In this document: positions 36,474-48,461 of the stretch, one piece after another
Layout of the letters: each line of letters opens with the position of its first letter
How positions within the stretch are numbered: the stretch's first letter is position 1
NCBI GenBank assembly: GCA_020081605.1
Contig: JAHREC010000045.1
Span: 3,162,001-3,226,000 of the forward strand
Source of the DNA: Albifimbria verrucaria
Lineage: Eukaryota; Ascomycota; Sordariomycetes; Hypocreales; Stachybotryaceae
Direction of reading: 5' to 3'
Length of the DNA: 64,000 nt
Made by a program: the position numbers and the translations under genes
Notes under the pieces: generated by a model
Databases searched by the model: none
Told to the model about the DNA's origin: nothing
What the model saw: only the letters and a program-made list of their open reading frames with translations

Positions 36474-37051
36474 CTAAACAATTCGGTATATATCATAGAT
36501 AACTGTATTTCCGAATCTTCCACCACTTGCAATCCACATTCCATAATTAAGATCATATTTAAGCCTCCCGTCACCCGTCTCCAATGTAGTAAACATTCGC
36601 AGTGTATAGTCAAATGGAGTTATAGTGCTCGACTGCTTAGGATCAAAGACCTTTTCCATGATTTCCCGAGGACCATGTCTCCATCCCCAAGTTTTAATCG
36701 AGATATATGCTGGTATTGTACCATCCATTTTCAGAAGATATTCATTATCAAGATTGGTACTAAGGTCTGCTTCAATGATGGTCTGTCTCGCAAATCCACC
36801 TGGCATAACTATCCCAGTACCCCAGGTTGCTGTGAAATTACCCCCGAAACGGAGAGTAGGTTACGTCGACCGAATGGACCATCTCCGAGGCTTATGCTTG
36901 GGTTAAAGTCCAGGAATAGTCGAAGGTCAGGTCTTAAACCTGGAATTGGTAGAAGAATATCCTCATGAGTTATGTTAAGAACTGCCGCGAGGATAGTCTG
37001 GCTTAACCCTAGAAAGCCTGTAAGAGCCGGTAGAACGAACCGATATTGCAT
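36474..37051 (-). CDS. Secreted DUF3237-family protein, one frameshift
   Basis: The ATG at 37051 opens a signal peptide (MQYRFVLPALTGFLGLSQTI). The mature part matches the DUF3237 beta-barrel fold: GPFGRRNLLSVSGG, then NFTATWGTGIVMPGGFARQT, IEADLSTNLDNEYLLKMDG, KTWGWRHGPREIMEKVFDP, YTLRMFTTLETGDGRLKY, and a terminal NTVIYDIYRIV. The frame slips once, at the CCCCC run 36841-36845 on the plus strand; one extra base restores a continuous protein of about 191 residues. DUF3237 proteins are small proteins of undetermined activity, common in fungi and bacteria; secretion is frequent in fungal versions. No intron is needed. Confidence 0.8.
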
Positions 37052-38581
37052 TTTCGTTTGATTATATTATCTATTCTTCTTGCTTATGAGAAAGTAAGAG
37101 TAGAGGAAGAATAAGGTATAATAAGAGCTAAGGCTCTTAAGCAAGAGAGCAGTCTTTAAGTAGCCCCTCAAGCTACGGTACTTAATTGTTTTAGAAATTG
37201 AAGAAGACACTGCATGCAGAGTAATACGGTTTACCTAAAGCCTGTAAGTATGTTTGTTTCCGGTGAAATTGGCATTCAATATCGCCCTTGAAATGTAAGA
37301 CACCGAACGGGTTCTTCTGCTAAACACGCGCAATTTTGGCTTACTATACTCCCCCAATAGTTCGCCTTTATTGGGAATGCCCCAGTTACATCGGTATTCT
37401 GTGTGATCTAGGCCGTTAAAGATAGCATAGTGTCTATTCCCGTAAACTATTAAATTTTGCTTAATTATTCTCTACTATCAACCTTAACCGTCAGGATTAC
37501 TCATACATCCCTTAGGTATATTATTCGCATTTGTATCGTAAGTGCTATTGAAACATGAGAATAAACCTGAGCTTGAATAAATTTCACATCCATGCCGCGT
37601 GTTCCACTTTTACTCCGGCTATCGTTCTCTATATAACCTACTTCATCAGCGTATCGGCCCTAATACCGTTCATGGTTAGGCAAAAGCTACCATTAAAGGA
37701 TATGGTGTCTAGAAAAATAACTAAGGGGATTTCATGAGATATAGCTATCCCCGAGGGTATCAGAGCTCTCTTCCTGCACCGACTAGTAGGTATGAGGAAG
37801 TTCTCCGCAAGCCTGAAATTTTCGCCCCGATGATCGTTGGCAATCCCAACACAACAGCCCTGTCTCAATAGTTACGCCATTCATAATCCTGCATAGGTGG
37901 GCTATTTATCACTGGGTGGAGTGCGGCGCAGCACGTCCTACATAATTCAACCATCCCTGCTTGTCCCATGGGAGGCTGCTCGCCTTTGTTTGCTGGGCGA
38001 AAAGCTAATTGTCGGGTTGATGCTCTTAAACATGCCTGAATCCATGGCAATTTAATGGCGAGTGCTTCGTTAGATAGAAGAGTTCTTCAGGCAAAATCAC
38101 ACGTGGGTTACAAGGTATCTATTATGCGCCTCAATGCTGTGCGCTGTTTGATCAAGTGGACACAAGATGCCAAGCCCCTGCCGTTTGTCGGCGACTAATT
38201 TTCCCAGCCAGGGTATTTTTACATTTGTGCTTACCTAAATCGTAAGGCGGTCTCATTTGTAGTGTGCGCTTGTTCGCCGGAAAGAGACTGTCAGGCATGC
38301 TCGGTCTTGTGCTATTCGTCGCCTTGTGACCTTCTCTTGATGTTCTACTCTGTAGGGATGATACACTTCCTATTCTATACTAGTGGTACTTTCGAAGCAT
38401 AAGCATCGAGGGGGCAAGCTCCACAGGCGGGACTCGTGCAAAAGAAGTTGCCGAGACCACTCCATTCTCTACAACATCGTCACTGCAACGCTCAACATCC
38501 TACAGTCCTGCTTGACGCCTATTAGACACTTTCCTTTTTCTATTCCCTACATTCATTCAACTAGTTTTTCCACTTCTCAAT
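37052..38581. other. Intergenic stretch with weak minus-strand coding signal
   Basis: Two adjacent minus-strand frames, 37865-38050 (RASTRQLAFRPANKGEQPPM) and 37638-37868, have gene-like residues but no recognised domain and no signal. From 38500 to 38581 the plus strand is pyrimidine-rich, typical of the leader of the next gene. Confidence 0.35.
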
Positions 38582-39683
38582 ATGAAATTTCACTCTGCCG
38601 CTATTGCGAGTGTCTCAGTTCTTGCCCCTCTCAGCGCAGCATGGAATGTAGCTATCTATGACAGCCTTGACCAGGAATGCAACGAAGAATACATGCGCTA
38701 TGTAAGTGACGGTCCGATTTTGTCTTTTCAAAGGTGCCTAGTGCAATCTAACAAGACTCGCCCAGTATCTTGTGGAGGGCGAGGGTCCTTTGACTTCGCT
38801 CCTTGAAGGGGTCCGCCATGGGGTGGTTATATTCATGTTCGTATTATTTTGACGGTGGCTCACAAGGACCATTTATTTGCGATGGCCCCAACCCCGACTT
38901 TGTCCCACGCCGGATAGTAATCCGAGACGGAGAAGGATGGTGTACAATCAAGTACGCGGATGGCAACAAATATATGGGGACGAATCACTGCTTCGACTTC
39001 ACAGACTCAAATTTGGGAGAGTTGGAGAGCATCAACTGCTTCGAGATGCCTACAAAGGAATGCCTCAAGAACCCAGACGGAGATGGGTGCCCCACGAATC
39101 AAGACGGCCGCACAGTCATCGATGTCAGCGATGAAGCTATGAATTTTGGCTACGCTCATCCCAGAGATGCTTTCAAGAAACTACTCCACACATGCACCAA
39201 TGTAGGATGCCACGGTGACAACAAGGCTGAGATTAAAACCTCCCTGATTCATCATCGTTGGCCCAGAGAATTCTACATCAAGATTTCAGCTGAGGCGTCA
39301 TTTGCTGGTCGTGGAGCTGCTACGCGTGAAAACATGATCCAGCTTATTCAGGCCGTGGCCGACCAGACGACGGAAACTCGAACATGGAAGTGGAGAAACC
39401 CTAGAGACCGCTTTGGTAAGTCTTTCTTATGTAATGAGGTTGGCCAGTACTAACCGAAACAGACGTCGTCGAAATCAACGACTTTTGGTTCCCGCAAGAG
39501 ATTGACGTCAGGGTAGAACTAAATGGGACAAGCTCGCATCTGAACGTGAGGACCGAGCTTGCGGAGGCTGATATGGATAGTGGTACTTGTGAGACAACTT
39601 TTGCAGCACTTGGTGCCGTTGCCGGTGCCTTGAACGGTGTGGCTGGCGGCGTTTTTGGGCTTGCTGGTTTGCAATGTCATTAG
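38582..39683 (+). CDS. Secreted cysteine-containing protein of unknown family, frameshifted
   Basis: The ATG at 38582 gives a signal peptide (MKFHSAAIASVSVLAPLSAA). A Cys-rich N-terminal region follows (DQECNEEYMRY, WLYSCSYYFDGG, GEGWCTIKYADGNKYMG). After it come FKKLLHTCTNVGCHGDNK, HHRWPREFYIKISAEASF, and the block ENMIQLIQAVADQTTETRTW. An intron with GTAAGT...AACAG (about 39416-39461) joins DRFG to DVVEINDFWFPQEIDVRVEL. The C-terminus is Gly/Ala-rich and hydrophobic (FAALGAVAGALNGVAGGVFG) and ends in LQCH. One base is missing in CC/TT at 38801-38804. A 32-nt possible first intron at 38703 is too short to accept. I do not recognise the family. Secretion and structured, disulfide-rich content suggest an extracellular role only. 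Confidence 0.65.
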
Positions 39684-39764
39684 TGTATTATATGAAGGGG
39701 TTTTCTACTGAGGAATATATAGAGAAATATCTAAATAAGCACTAGTAAGTAAGCCCCTAACCGC

Positions 39765-40285
39765 AAGGCCGACAGAACTTGGTGCCCCGACGGACAGGGA
39801 CGACAAACAGTATCGCACTTCCTTATGCGCTGCAGGAACCATCGACCAATCCGGAACCAGGAGATTGGCGATATCCTAGGACGGAGTGACCTCCGTAGGA
39901 TACTAGGAGAGCGCAAGGCAGCCGCGAAAGCCATCAGATTCATAGAACAGACAGGGACCCTCGGGCACTTCTGGGTCAGAACAAGCCAGATAGGATCGAA
40001 CGCTGGGTGGAGACTGCAGTTACGAGGAGCAAGGTACAGAGTAGCATGGCTGCTTCGAAGAAGCCTAGAATCACTATATGTTAGCAGATAACCAAGCTCT
40101 ACACGAAGGTGCAAGCCGCGGGTAGATTGAGGTTGAAGGAAAAAGCGGGATTATTGGGGAGAGCTGGCCTTCGTCATAAGAGGAAGGCGAAGTGGGGCAA
40201 GCGCTGGATCAATACCCAGAGCAAGCTTTGGCTATCTGCCAACCCTGCTAGCCGGGCATGGCTGCTTTGTAAATAGCGGCTACAA
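39765..40285 (+). mobile_element. 3' relic of a non-LTR retrotransposon (LINE, Tad-like)
   Basis: Plus-strand frames keep the C-terminal hallmark of LINE ORF2: a zinc-knuckle-like segment TWCPDGQGRQTVSHFLMRC followed by RSDLRRILGERKAAAKAIRF and IEQTGTLGHF. After a frame change a basic tail continues (KLYTKVQAAGRLRLKEKAGL, KWGKRWINTQSKLWLSANP) to about 40285. No reverse-transcriptase or endonuclease domain is present upstream, where the secreted-protein gene ends at 39683. The element is therefore severely 5'-truncated, as LINE insertions often are. Confidence 0.65.
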
Positions 40286-40666
40286 CCGAGTTGGAAGACA
40301 ACCAACCAACCAGCCCGTAGTCGATGCACCATGCCTAATCGGCCTTGAGCTGTGGCCGAAGCTGCCGAGCTCCCCTTACTCATACCTTAATTGACCGGGA
40401 TGAAGATGGATCTACCTCTAGTGAGATATCTCCGACGCTACCCCGCTGTTGTGACGAAGGTCACTTGGCTCAGGCATCCACCTCCTTGATAAAGGGGCGT
40501 CTGTGGTTCCCAGCTCTAAAGTCACTAAACGACGGTGTCCTTACTATCAATTTTGACCCAATAGACTCGAGACCCTTTTTCCAGCTCTTTAGTGGATTGT
40601 GTATTGGACTTGTAAGAGCCTTGAACGCCGACAATCACAATAGACGCAAAGCAAGCGTTCGCTAAG
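40286..40666. other. Promoter region of the isochorismatase-like gene
   Basis: No gene. The short frame at 40345-40665 lacks any motif and is most likely chance. This DNA should hold the promoter of the gene starting at 40667, but no clear TATA element stands out. Confidence 0.4.
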
Positions 40667-41263
40667 ATGGTGCAACTCGATTCTGCTCCAGCGCTTTTGG
40701 TGATTGACATGCAAAACGGCTTCTGCCATGAACAAGGTAGCTTTCAAAAGATAGGCTTGCGAAGCGAACCAACAGAGATTGTTCCGCACATCAACGAGCT
40801 GCGTTCCGCGTTTCGCGCCGCTAATATCCCGGTCATCTTTCTGAGGACAGGATACAACGTCGACTACTCTGACAGACGAGGGCGTAGCAGAGGGGATCGT
40901 CTTGAACAACTGCAAGGGCTCATACGAGGGTCTTGGGATGCCGATATCCTAGACGAACTCACGCCTCAGCCCAACGAAGAAGTTGTGGATAAAACGAGAA
41001 ATTCTGGTTTCTTTCGGACGTCACTGGAGAAAACCCTGAAAGAGCGTGGAGTCAACCATCTGATTTTGGCAGGAGTGGGGACTGATGTATGTGTCGAGAC
41101 GACGGCAAGGGATGCCTACCAGATGGACTTTGCCGTGACGACCGTAAGTGATGCAACTGGAACATGCAATAAGCCAGACCATTTAGCCGCTCTACACGCC
41201 CTACGAATGTTCGGCGGCACGGCGTCGACGGCAGAAGTGATTGAAGCCTTGCAGAGGTTATAA
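40667..41263 (+). CDS. Isochorismatase-family cysteine hydrolase
   Basis: An intact 198-residue, intron-free frame. The family catalytic triad is visible: Asp14 in ALLVIDMQNGFC, Lys109 in VVDKTRNSGFF, and Cys142 in GVGTDVCVETTARDA, preceded by the usual small-residue turn. Members hydrolyse amide or ester-like bonds of small molecules (isochorismate, nicotinamide, ureidoacrylate and biuret-type substrates). Pocket residues do not identify the substrate. There is no signal peptide, so it is expected in the cytosol. The start ATG has a purine at -3 (AAGATGG). It sits alone between a LINE relic and AT-rich DNA. It is one of the few genes here without a frameshift, so it is a good control for sequence quality. 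Confidence 0.92.
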   Translation: MVQLDSAPALLVIDMQNGFCHEQGSFQKIGLRSEPTEIVPHINELRSAFRAANIPVIFLRTGYNVDYSDRRGRSRGDRLEQLQGLIRGSWDADILDELTPQPNEEVVDKTRNSGFFRTSLEKTLKERGVNHLILAGVGTDVCVETTARDAYQMDFAVTTVSDATGTCNKPDHLAALHALRMFGGTASTAEVIEALQRL

Positions 41264-43034
41264 AACTTACCTAATTAAACAATATCTCGGATATAAGAAA
41301 AGACTATATATATTCCAATATTAGATTAAGCTAGCAATTCTACCTAGTCTATTTATTAGAGTATACCTTTGGATTCCGGTTAAAGGCAGGGAGGGAAGTC
41401 TTAGAATAAAGTTTTAAATTTTATAATAATACCTTATGAAAATCGACTGATTAAACTATATAATTCGGTTACCTGGTTATAAATATTTAGCGCCAGCTTT
41501 CTAGACGAAACAGATTTCTCGCTGTGGATATATAGAAAGAAACTATGCCTTAAATTTCCTGCTAAGAAGCCTTATACTCAACTAACTGCAGTCATGATTA
41601 TATTAAGGTGAAGGCTCGTAGGCTTCAAAGGCTGATCATTAGCCCTTTAGCGTACTTGTATCCCTGAATGATCTTCCTTGCTGATCGGTCTTCGTCTCTG
41701 GGTTATTCCCGCTGATATATGTAATCAACGGCCTAGTGCTAGCCGGTCGTTTGAACACACTCATCAAGTGTTCCGATACATATCCGCCCCGCATCGATCT
41801 CCCTTCCACTGCATGTTGCAGTGTCACCTGTGGGGAGTATTTGAAATCATTTCTCTAGTCCTCAGGTGGAATTCTGGTTAATCCAGAAGATAATATGAAC
41901 CGCCTTTATTGTTCGGTCGATCAAACAAACGGTCCGCTCCGAAAGCTAGGGGTGGAGATTGAACATGCTTGGAGCAACGCGGATTATCTCATGGTGTACT
42001 TTTCTCCACAGACTTGCTATTTTTGCTGCTTACTGGCTTACGAGGACACTAAAAGGGGTGAATTACGATAGGATTATCCCCGATCCTCTGATTTCCCTAA
42101 GCAAGAATGGTTAGCAGAGGAACTTTTGGGGCCTCTCTGTTTCTACCACTAGGTAAGGATTTTATTCATGTCTCCTGACATTGGCCGAGCTCTGTGGGTT
42201 GGATCAGCAATGTTCTCATTGGCGGTGCAGAATGAAGTGAGGACTTTCCTATGAGAGTGTGCTAATAATCCAGCGATTATGGGGTTAAATGAACCTGTAC
42301 AGCACACCGTATTCATTGAGTCCGAAGCTTGCCGGCTTTTTCAGGCAGCAAGACGACGCAGAATATCTCGGAGACCACGTATACAGCTCCTCAAATTTTC
42401 AGCCATGCTGTTTTCATATACCAGACAAAAGTAGAAATGATGATAACAAGTGTTAAACACTTAAAAGGAGCAACCATTTTTTATTCCTTTTTTAAAGGAA
42501 ACCTAGCGACGAATTCTGCTATGTTTCTTCTCATTCTCAAGGTACTTGTTCTATCTATCCATTGTCACAGCCCTTAATCTACCCTGGGTATACTCAGGCC
42601 CTCATGTCCTCAAATTTGGGAATTTCTATTAACATATCACGGAAATGGTCTCTATAGCAGATTCTCCCTCTTATTTCACAAAAGCACGATCTGGAGTTCC
42701 CTTATGTTCGTTTTAAGGCCAATGGGCCTTCTTCCTAGGCTTGCGTCGTATACTCTCGAAGCGTCTAATCCAAATTAGCTCTCACATAGATGCACTTATT
42801 AGAATACAGGATTTCACTCGGTCTGTGTGCAAACAAGCCTTTAGCCTTGTATACTTCAAATACAGGCACTCAGAATATTTGCTACATCAGCTTGAAATTC
42901 AACTGAGAACGGGAGCAGAGAACATTCGGAGGCTTCATAAGCAGATTCAATTCATAGAAACATATCTTAGTGCTGTGCACACCTTCGTGAAAATTGCTTA
43001 ATTTGTTCAGATTATTGGGATTATACTTTATAGC
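41264..43034. other. Intergenic stretch, no supported gene
   Basis: AT-rich just after the isochorismatase gene. Two plus-strand frames, 42329-42577 and 42741-43001, lack domains. The second is rich in helical residues (YRHSEYLLHQLEIQLRTGAE) but nothing supports it as a gene. Confidence 0.4.
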
Positions 43035-44953
43035 CTAGGCTCCATTGTTTGGCTGCTTGTACACCTTATCATTGATGGTCGTTGTAATTGTTCCTCTCGC
43101 GTCAAAGATGTTTGTCAAAACATCAAGCTCCAGATGAAACCCATCAGAACTGGTCTTTTTCGATGCCTCCAGATCAGGCCCTATCTGCACTAGATCAGAA
43201 AACCAGTCAATGCTATGGAGTGTAGGGCTTTGGGTCGTTCCAGTAACATTCTCAAAACCATTTAAGAAGACAAGACCATCGTCAGAATAATCATTATACT
43301 CCATAGAAACACTTATGATTATCGTAGAATTAGCTGGCTTTGTAATGATGACAGTGGCATAACCCGAATATTTGGCGTTTAACGTGTAGGTACCAGCGTC
43401 AGGCTGTGGTCGAGCAGGTGGCTTACTTCCAGGTATATATTTTACACCCCATGAAATCTCATCCGAAACCGGCTGAACGGCCGGGACTAGACTAGGCGTC
43501 CGACTAGTAAAGTTCGCGAGAATCATACGTATATCCTTGCCATTGGGTTCCTTGGACGGGTAGCATGGCAATGGGTTTTCGCCTCCACACATTGGTGGTA
43601 CGGCTTGGGCTTCCCAGTAGACCAACTTCGTCGAGTCTGGTGACCATCGGGGATCAGCCTGGCCATTCCATTGGGATCATTGAATGTTCCAGAGCCGAGG
43701 GTATCAAATCCATTCCCATTAGTTTTTTGTCCATAGTAAGAACCACGGTCGCCGTCGTTATCAATAACATACGGGACAAAAAATCGCCGCTGGCCATTAT
43801 TACGAGTAGCTGACGTGATGCTACTTGTCACCAGGTCCGTGATGGGCGGAACATTCCGCATGCCTGCCAAGAACATTTGACGATCTGTGCCGCGGGTATC
43901 CATAATAGCCCACCATTTGCCGTCTGGTGATGCATCTATGGGATCAATGTACTCAGGATGGGCAGTGATACGGCGTACTTTGCCACTTTGTAGGCTTACT
44001 GCGAATATATCAAGATTCGAGGACTCGGCTGGATAGCCAACATAGGTAAACTCGTTGCCTCTTCCACTAAAACCTCGAAGCTCTCCGACTGAGATTGCGT
44101 CGGTGTTGATAATCAGTTCCTGCCCCTGGGTACTAATAGGTTGAGGCGCCTGAGGGTTGAAAAGAGTCGTAACTTTGACAATATCATAACGCGGCGTAAG
44201 TGGTAGACCCGTTGTTGGGACGGGGTTGAACTCCAGCTTGCCAAAATAACCGAGTTGTCCAAGCTTTCCGTCTAGTTGAGTAAATGAACTGAAACCCAGA
44301 TGAACATTATCGGGATGCAGCCGGAGCTCTCTCATCGCCCCACCGTTTTCGGAACCGTCTTGGGCGGTATTCCATCTAGGAGGATAGAGATGAGGTTTTT
44401 CGGGAGTACATTCATCACTAAGAAGTAGATGATTGCCGCAATCGATAACATTTGTACCGGCTAGTACACGTTTCCCATCGTAAGATGCCTGGGGGCAGTC
44501 CAATGCCTCTGCTCGCCCACGTTCATTATAGCTCGGCAATCCACAGGTTATGCACTTCCACGGATCACCATTGGAAAATGTCGAGTTGTCCGTCTTGACG
44601 ATGATAATCTGCGAGCCGTTGAAAATACTTCCTGCCGCCGGAGGCTCAGGAGCTCCTATAAAACGGACCACGGCAAGCACGTGGCTACCGTCAAGAAGGA
44701 AGCTCCCTGATTGAAAGGTTCTTCCGCTAATCACTGGCATACATCCTGTGCCTCGAGGGTTCGCTGCAACATTGCATGCATCTGGTGCGTCCGATGCAAT
44801 GCCTGGAGGTAGTGGCAGGCGAATGAGCTCAATGGGCTCAGGTTCTGGAGGTGGAGATACACTGGTCCAAGACTGTGGCTTCTGAGGAGCTGCAAAGGCC
44901 GAGATGCTCAGCGCCAAAAAGGCAAACCATGCTGTACTGCGAAAAGATAACAT
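43035..44953 (-). CDS. Secreted saponin-hydrolase-like propeller protein, one frameshift
   Basis: The ATG at 44953 gives a signal peptide (STAWFAFLALSISAFAAP). A single exon follows with repeated WD40/TolB-like blades and conserved blocks: PDACNVAANPRGTGCMP, NGDPWKCITCGLPSYNERGR, HLYPPRWNTAQDGS, MRELRLHPDNVHLGFSSF, PEYIDPIDASPDGKWWAIMD, and ADPRWSPDSTKLVYWEAQ. This pattern resembles fungal proteins annotated as saponin hydrolases, which cleave the glucuronide of soyasaponins (assignment from memory, moderate certainty). The frame slips once at the GGG run 43673-43675; with one more base DP joins to QWNGQADPRWSPD and the protein runs on to 43035, about 640 residues. A gene of this length with a single slip is most simply intact. 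The substrate is unverified. Confidence 0.72.
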
Positions 44954-47046
44954 GATCAGACCTCAGGGTGAATGTAAATCTTTAGATTCCACACTAAATT
45001 TCGGAAATACTGGTACTGAAGGAACGCTGTTTCTGAATGGTGAGGTGCATCAGAGGCATTTATGTTACTTTTTTATTTTATTATTCTAAATTAACAAAAA
45101 ACTATACATAAAATAGTCTCTAATATAAAGTACTATAATATTTATAATTTATAAATAAATAAAATATATATCTATTCTTAATTATTTTATAAAAGTTAAA
45201 TTAATCTATTTTATATTTTATATATAGAGTGAATATAGATTATTATAATTAAGCTATTTTAAATTTATATTTCTAAACATAATATATTTAATTAATAATA
45301 GTTATATAATTATAACTTTAAATTAAAAACAGCTTTATTATTTATCTAAAGATAATTTACTAAAGTATTTACCTGCTCTATACCTTAGTATAGAATGACC
45401 CTGATTATTATAAGAAGAGTATATTTAGCAAAATTAAGATATAAAGATCCATAGTGACTTTGAAAAAACGACCAGGGGCTTGCGGCTCTAATCGAGGAAC
45501 AATGGAAAGAGATAGATAGCATGGATATTGGAACCGATAGTCCTACCTCTGCTGATGGACCCTCTGATAATGCCGATGCTGGTGGATAGCACCCTGCTAG
45601 GTCGCCTGATAACAAGCCGCCCTCTGGCAGTGCGCCCACTGGTAGTTCGTCTTCTGGTCATCCATCCGTCGATACTACTGGTAACCCACCTACATACTGC
45701 TAGGATTGGCACCATTTGGTTGCGCACTGTCTTTAATGACCAGCCGTTGGAACATATGATCACGATACTATGAATAAACCCTGACGGATAAGCGGTGTGA
45801 TGGGGCATTGAAGCTCAGCAATCTACAAGCGCTCGAATCGGAATTCATCCTTCAAGCCGATATCTCTCCAATAGGAATCTGACCCGCATTGCATAGCTAG
45901 CCGCATGCGTCCCCGTCCATGCATATTTCTGCATGCCTGTGCATGTCCCATCTCGCTGTCCGTCCCTCTCTTTAGTACCACATAGGATGGTCTCGGCCAA
46001 CTACGCGCCACCGGTGTAGGTTCCAAGTCCACTTTAAAAGGTCCAAAGGCCAGACTTATCAAACTCCACTTTCCAACCGCTCGTAGATGCACAGGATGGA
46101 GAATGGCGAACACACAAATCGCGCTTCAGAATTTGCATGACAGAAGAGTCGGAATGATCGAAAAGGGAAGCCAAATGGACCGAGGACAAATATCCGGGCT
46201 ATCTGACGTATTTACGCCGCCGTGGACAGTATCGGATGAGTTGAAGTTTCTCACACCCGTCGGATAGTTTCCGCGACATCGATAGATTTTTAACATGCAG
46301 TCCGACCTTACGTGATCAATTAAAATATGTCAATACGATGTTGGATCTGCAGGTAGCTCAGTCTGGCAATATCCCCGGTCCCTGGAGAATGGTGGGATCA
46401 CGGCTCGGAAAGGAGGGTTCATGATCGAGACCGACGAGGAACCAAATAGCCACTCTTGGCACAATGTGCACTTTCCCTTACACTGCATGAAATGCTTTGG
46501 GGTATGGTTTACCAGCGACAGGGGCGACTATTTTGAGGGTCATAGGAGGCGGCCGATAGATATCAGAGTTCCGGCAATTCTATACCAGGTAATGTAGCTG
46601 TGTTCGGGGACATTATCCCATTTATGAGTTCGTCAAGGCCTCAAAAATCCCGTGAAAGTAGGTCTCGATACGTAGTTGAACATACTTATCGTAATCTTGC
46701 AGATAGGTGGCGCCCTAGCCAAACAGGGCGCGTTACATCGCATGATGTCAGACCGTTGGGTACGGATCCAGGATCGAGCCTGCTCGCCTGCGGAATCCAA
46801 GCATCGTCCCAACACCGTGTACAGAATCCCGGCTCGTGAGCGTCAGCCCGGTCAACGAAGAGATACCGAGAACGAATGATCCACTCACCGCTGTGATCCA
46901 AAGAGACTGTCGTTCTGGAACTATAAGTAGAGGCTCTGCATCTCAATCTCCCCTCGATTTGCTCAGCAGAAGACTTCTTCAGCATCACCTCGTCCCAACT
47001 TGTTCTTCACCAAGCTTTATCCAACCTTCTTCCCTCACTCACCAAT
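44954..47046. other. AT-rich island plus unassigned DNA
   Basis: Bases about 45070-45400 are nearly pure A/T with almost no G or C, typical of RIP. From 45519 to 45703 the plus strand could encode a Ser/Pro/Gly-rich low-complexity peptide (NKPPSGSAPTGSSSSGHPSV) interrupted by a TAG; its origin is unknown. Bases 45800-46900 have balanced composition but no recognisable gene. Bases 46900-47046 are the promoter and leader of the next gene. Confidence 0.45.
46918..47046 (+). promoter_or_regulatory. Core promoter and CT-rich leader of the gene at 47047
   Basis: A TATAAG box at 46922-46927 lies 120 bases before the ATG. Between them is a pyrimidine-rich leader (TCTTCACC, CTTCTTCCCTCACTCACC) ending CAAT-ATG. 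This is a typical layout for strongly expressed ascomycete secreted-protein genes. Confidence 0.6.
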
Positions 47047-47544
47047 ATGCGTTTCATCTCTATCACTACTGTTGCCGTCACGGCCGCACTTTCCCTTGCT
47101 GGAAGCGTCATCGGCGCCCCAACAGAGCGACAGTGCCCGTTGGTCCCCACCACTGGCCCTTTCTACATCACCGTGGAGCCCGCTGATGGCTCAGCGTCTT
47201 ACCCTACGGATGTTCAGACCGTCTCCCGCGCCGTAGACATCCTGTCTTCAGCCACTAGCTATCATCATCAGTTCACCTTCGATGTGTTAGTATCGTCCGT
47301 CTCTCTCCCGCTAATCGTGCTAACTTTCTGCAGAACCACCAAGCGAGTGACTCCCACTCACCTGCCTAGCAGCCCCAGCTGGAGTATTTCTCCGGGTCAG
47401 GTCTTCGTTTTTGGCCTTGCCGGAGGAGTCCAGGTGGAGTTGGAACAGGTCGTCAAGAACTGCAAGATATACTTGGTCAAGGCCGGCACCGGCGTCAGCG
47501 GCATCAACGGCTGGTGGTCTACCCCAGCACTGGTTTTGCTGTAG
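47047..47544 (+). CDS. Small secreted protein, unrecognised
   Basis: The ATG at 47047 follows a TATA box and CT-rich leader. Residues 1-21 are a signal peptide (TTVAVTAALSLAGSVIGAP). The mature protein starts TERQCPLVPTTGPFYITVEP and continues DVQTVSRAVDILSSATSYHH. An intron is likely after FTFD (donor GTGTTAGT or GTTAGT near 47283, acceptor TTTCTGCAG at 47333). The downstream part (SWSISPGQVFVFGLAGGVQV, ELEQVVKNCKIYLVKAG) is then exonic; the frame also happens to stay open through the intron. The product is about 150 residues with few Cys. No family is recognised. Expression potential and secretion are the only supported statements. Confidence 0.6.
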   Translation: MRFISITTVAVTAALSLAGSVIGAPTERQCPLVPTTGPFYITVEPADGSASYPTDVQTVSRAVDILSSATSYHHQFTFDVLVSSVSLPLIVLTFCRTTKRVTPTHLPSSPSWSISPGQVFVFGLAGGVQVELEQVVKNCKIYLVKAGTGVSGINGWWSTPALVLL

Positions 47545-48461
47545 GTATTCAGTGGGAGGGTGCCGGTAGCAGCGAGGCTAATGCTGCCCTACGCCTCCAC
47601 ACAACCCTCCCATGAACGGGCACTTAGCGTTCATAATCAATCCACAATGGGCTTTTTGCCAACTGATACATGACTAAGTCGTTGTAATTGCACAAAACCA
47701 GAGACCTATCCATGGCCTCGGTTGTAGTAATAGGGAACTATTGTCCTTGCAGAAAGATCGCTAGAGATAAGATAGCTGTTTGCGGCTGCATAGACAGAAC
47801 CATGGGGTAGGTAATGGATCCTGGTCCAATGCCATGTGTAGCTCTTTCCTTTAAGACCAAAGCAGATTCGGAGGGCCATCTTCCGGTTCTGATCGTAGAT
47901 TCAGTGGAACGATCACCAAGACAAGTTGTTCCAGAAGCTTTGCTGCGTGTAAGCTCCTCGCTAGTGTGTGTTTTACCCCGATCAACACTCTCTAGTCTAG
48001 TTTACGCAGGCTCTCATACATTTCCATCCTAATAGACCTCGTCTTGATAGGTGTCTCAGAAGGAGGCATACGATCTACAGCGCGCGGACGGAGGGCAATG
48101 ATGTTTGGGACTGCCTTGCCCGTCCTACCTCTCATACACGCGTAGTCTGGCACAGCAACTAGAACTCATGCACAGGGCTTCTTTCGTCAACGCTACTATG
48201 CAGGGTTGCTACCGCTACAGCTAAAGTCCTCACTCCTGAACTCATCAGTTGATCTTACTGACCGCCACGGTCACTGTTCATTAGGGACATTCCCCACCTT
48301 CAAGCTACCTACTCCCGCTTATCATTCCCAGAGCACAGCAGACTTCCGCAAAGTCGATCCAGCCAGACATGGTCGCGCCCTACAGTGCCTCACAAGTAGG
48401 TGCTACAGAGGGTAAGGAACATAATCGTCAAAATGCCCTACCCACTGAAATTTGCCCTTGC
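47545..48461. other. Intergenic, no gene seen
   Basis: Short motif-free frames only. This region separates the small secreted protein from the 3' end of the minus-strand GH43 relic. Confidence 0.4.

Noticed and set aside
36441..36968. A 175-codon plus-strand frame
   Set aside because: Antisense to the DUF3237 gene, whose conserved blocks read continuously on the minus strand.
45488..45808. Overlapping 80-106-codon frames on both strands
   Set aside because: They are by-products of a low-complexity Ser/Pro/Gly-coding stretch; neither has a start context or a domain.
46351..46430. tRNA-like A-box (GTAGCTCAGTCTGG) with a GGGTTCATGATC downstream
   Set aside because: The B-box lacks the invariant CRA..C pattern and I cannot form acceptor or T stems, so it is probably chance.
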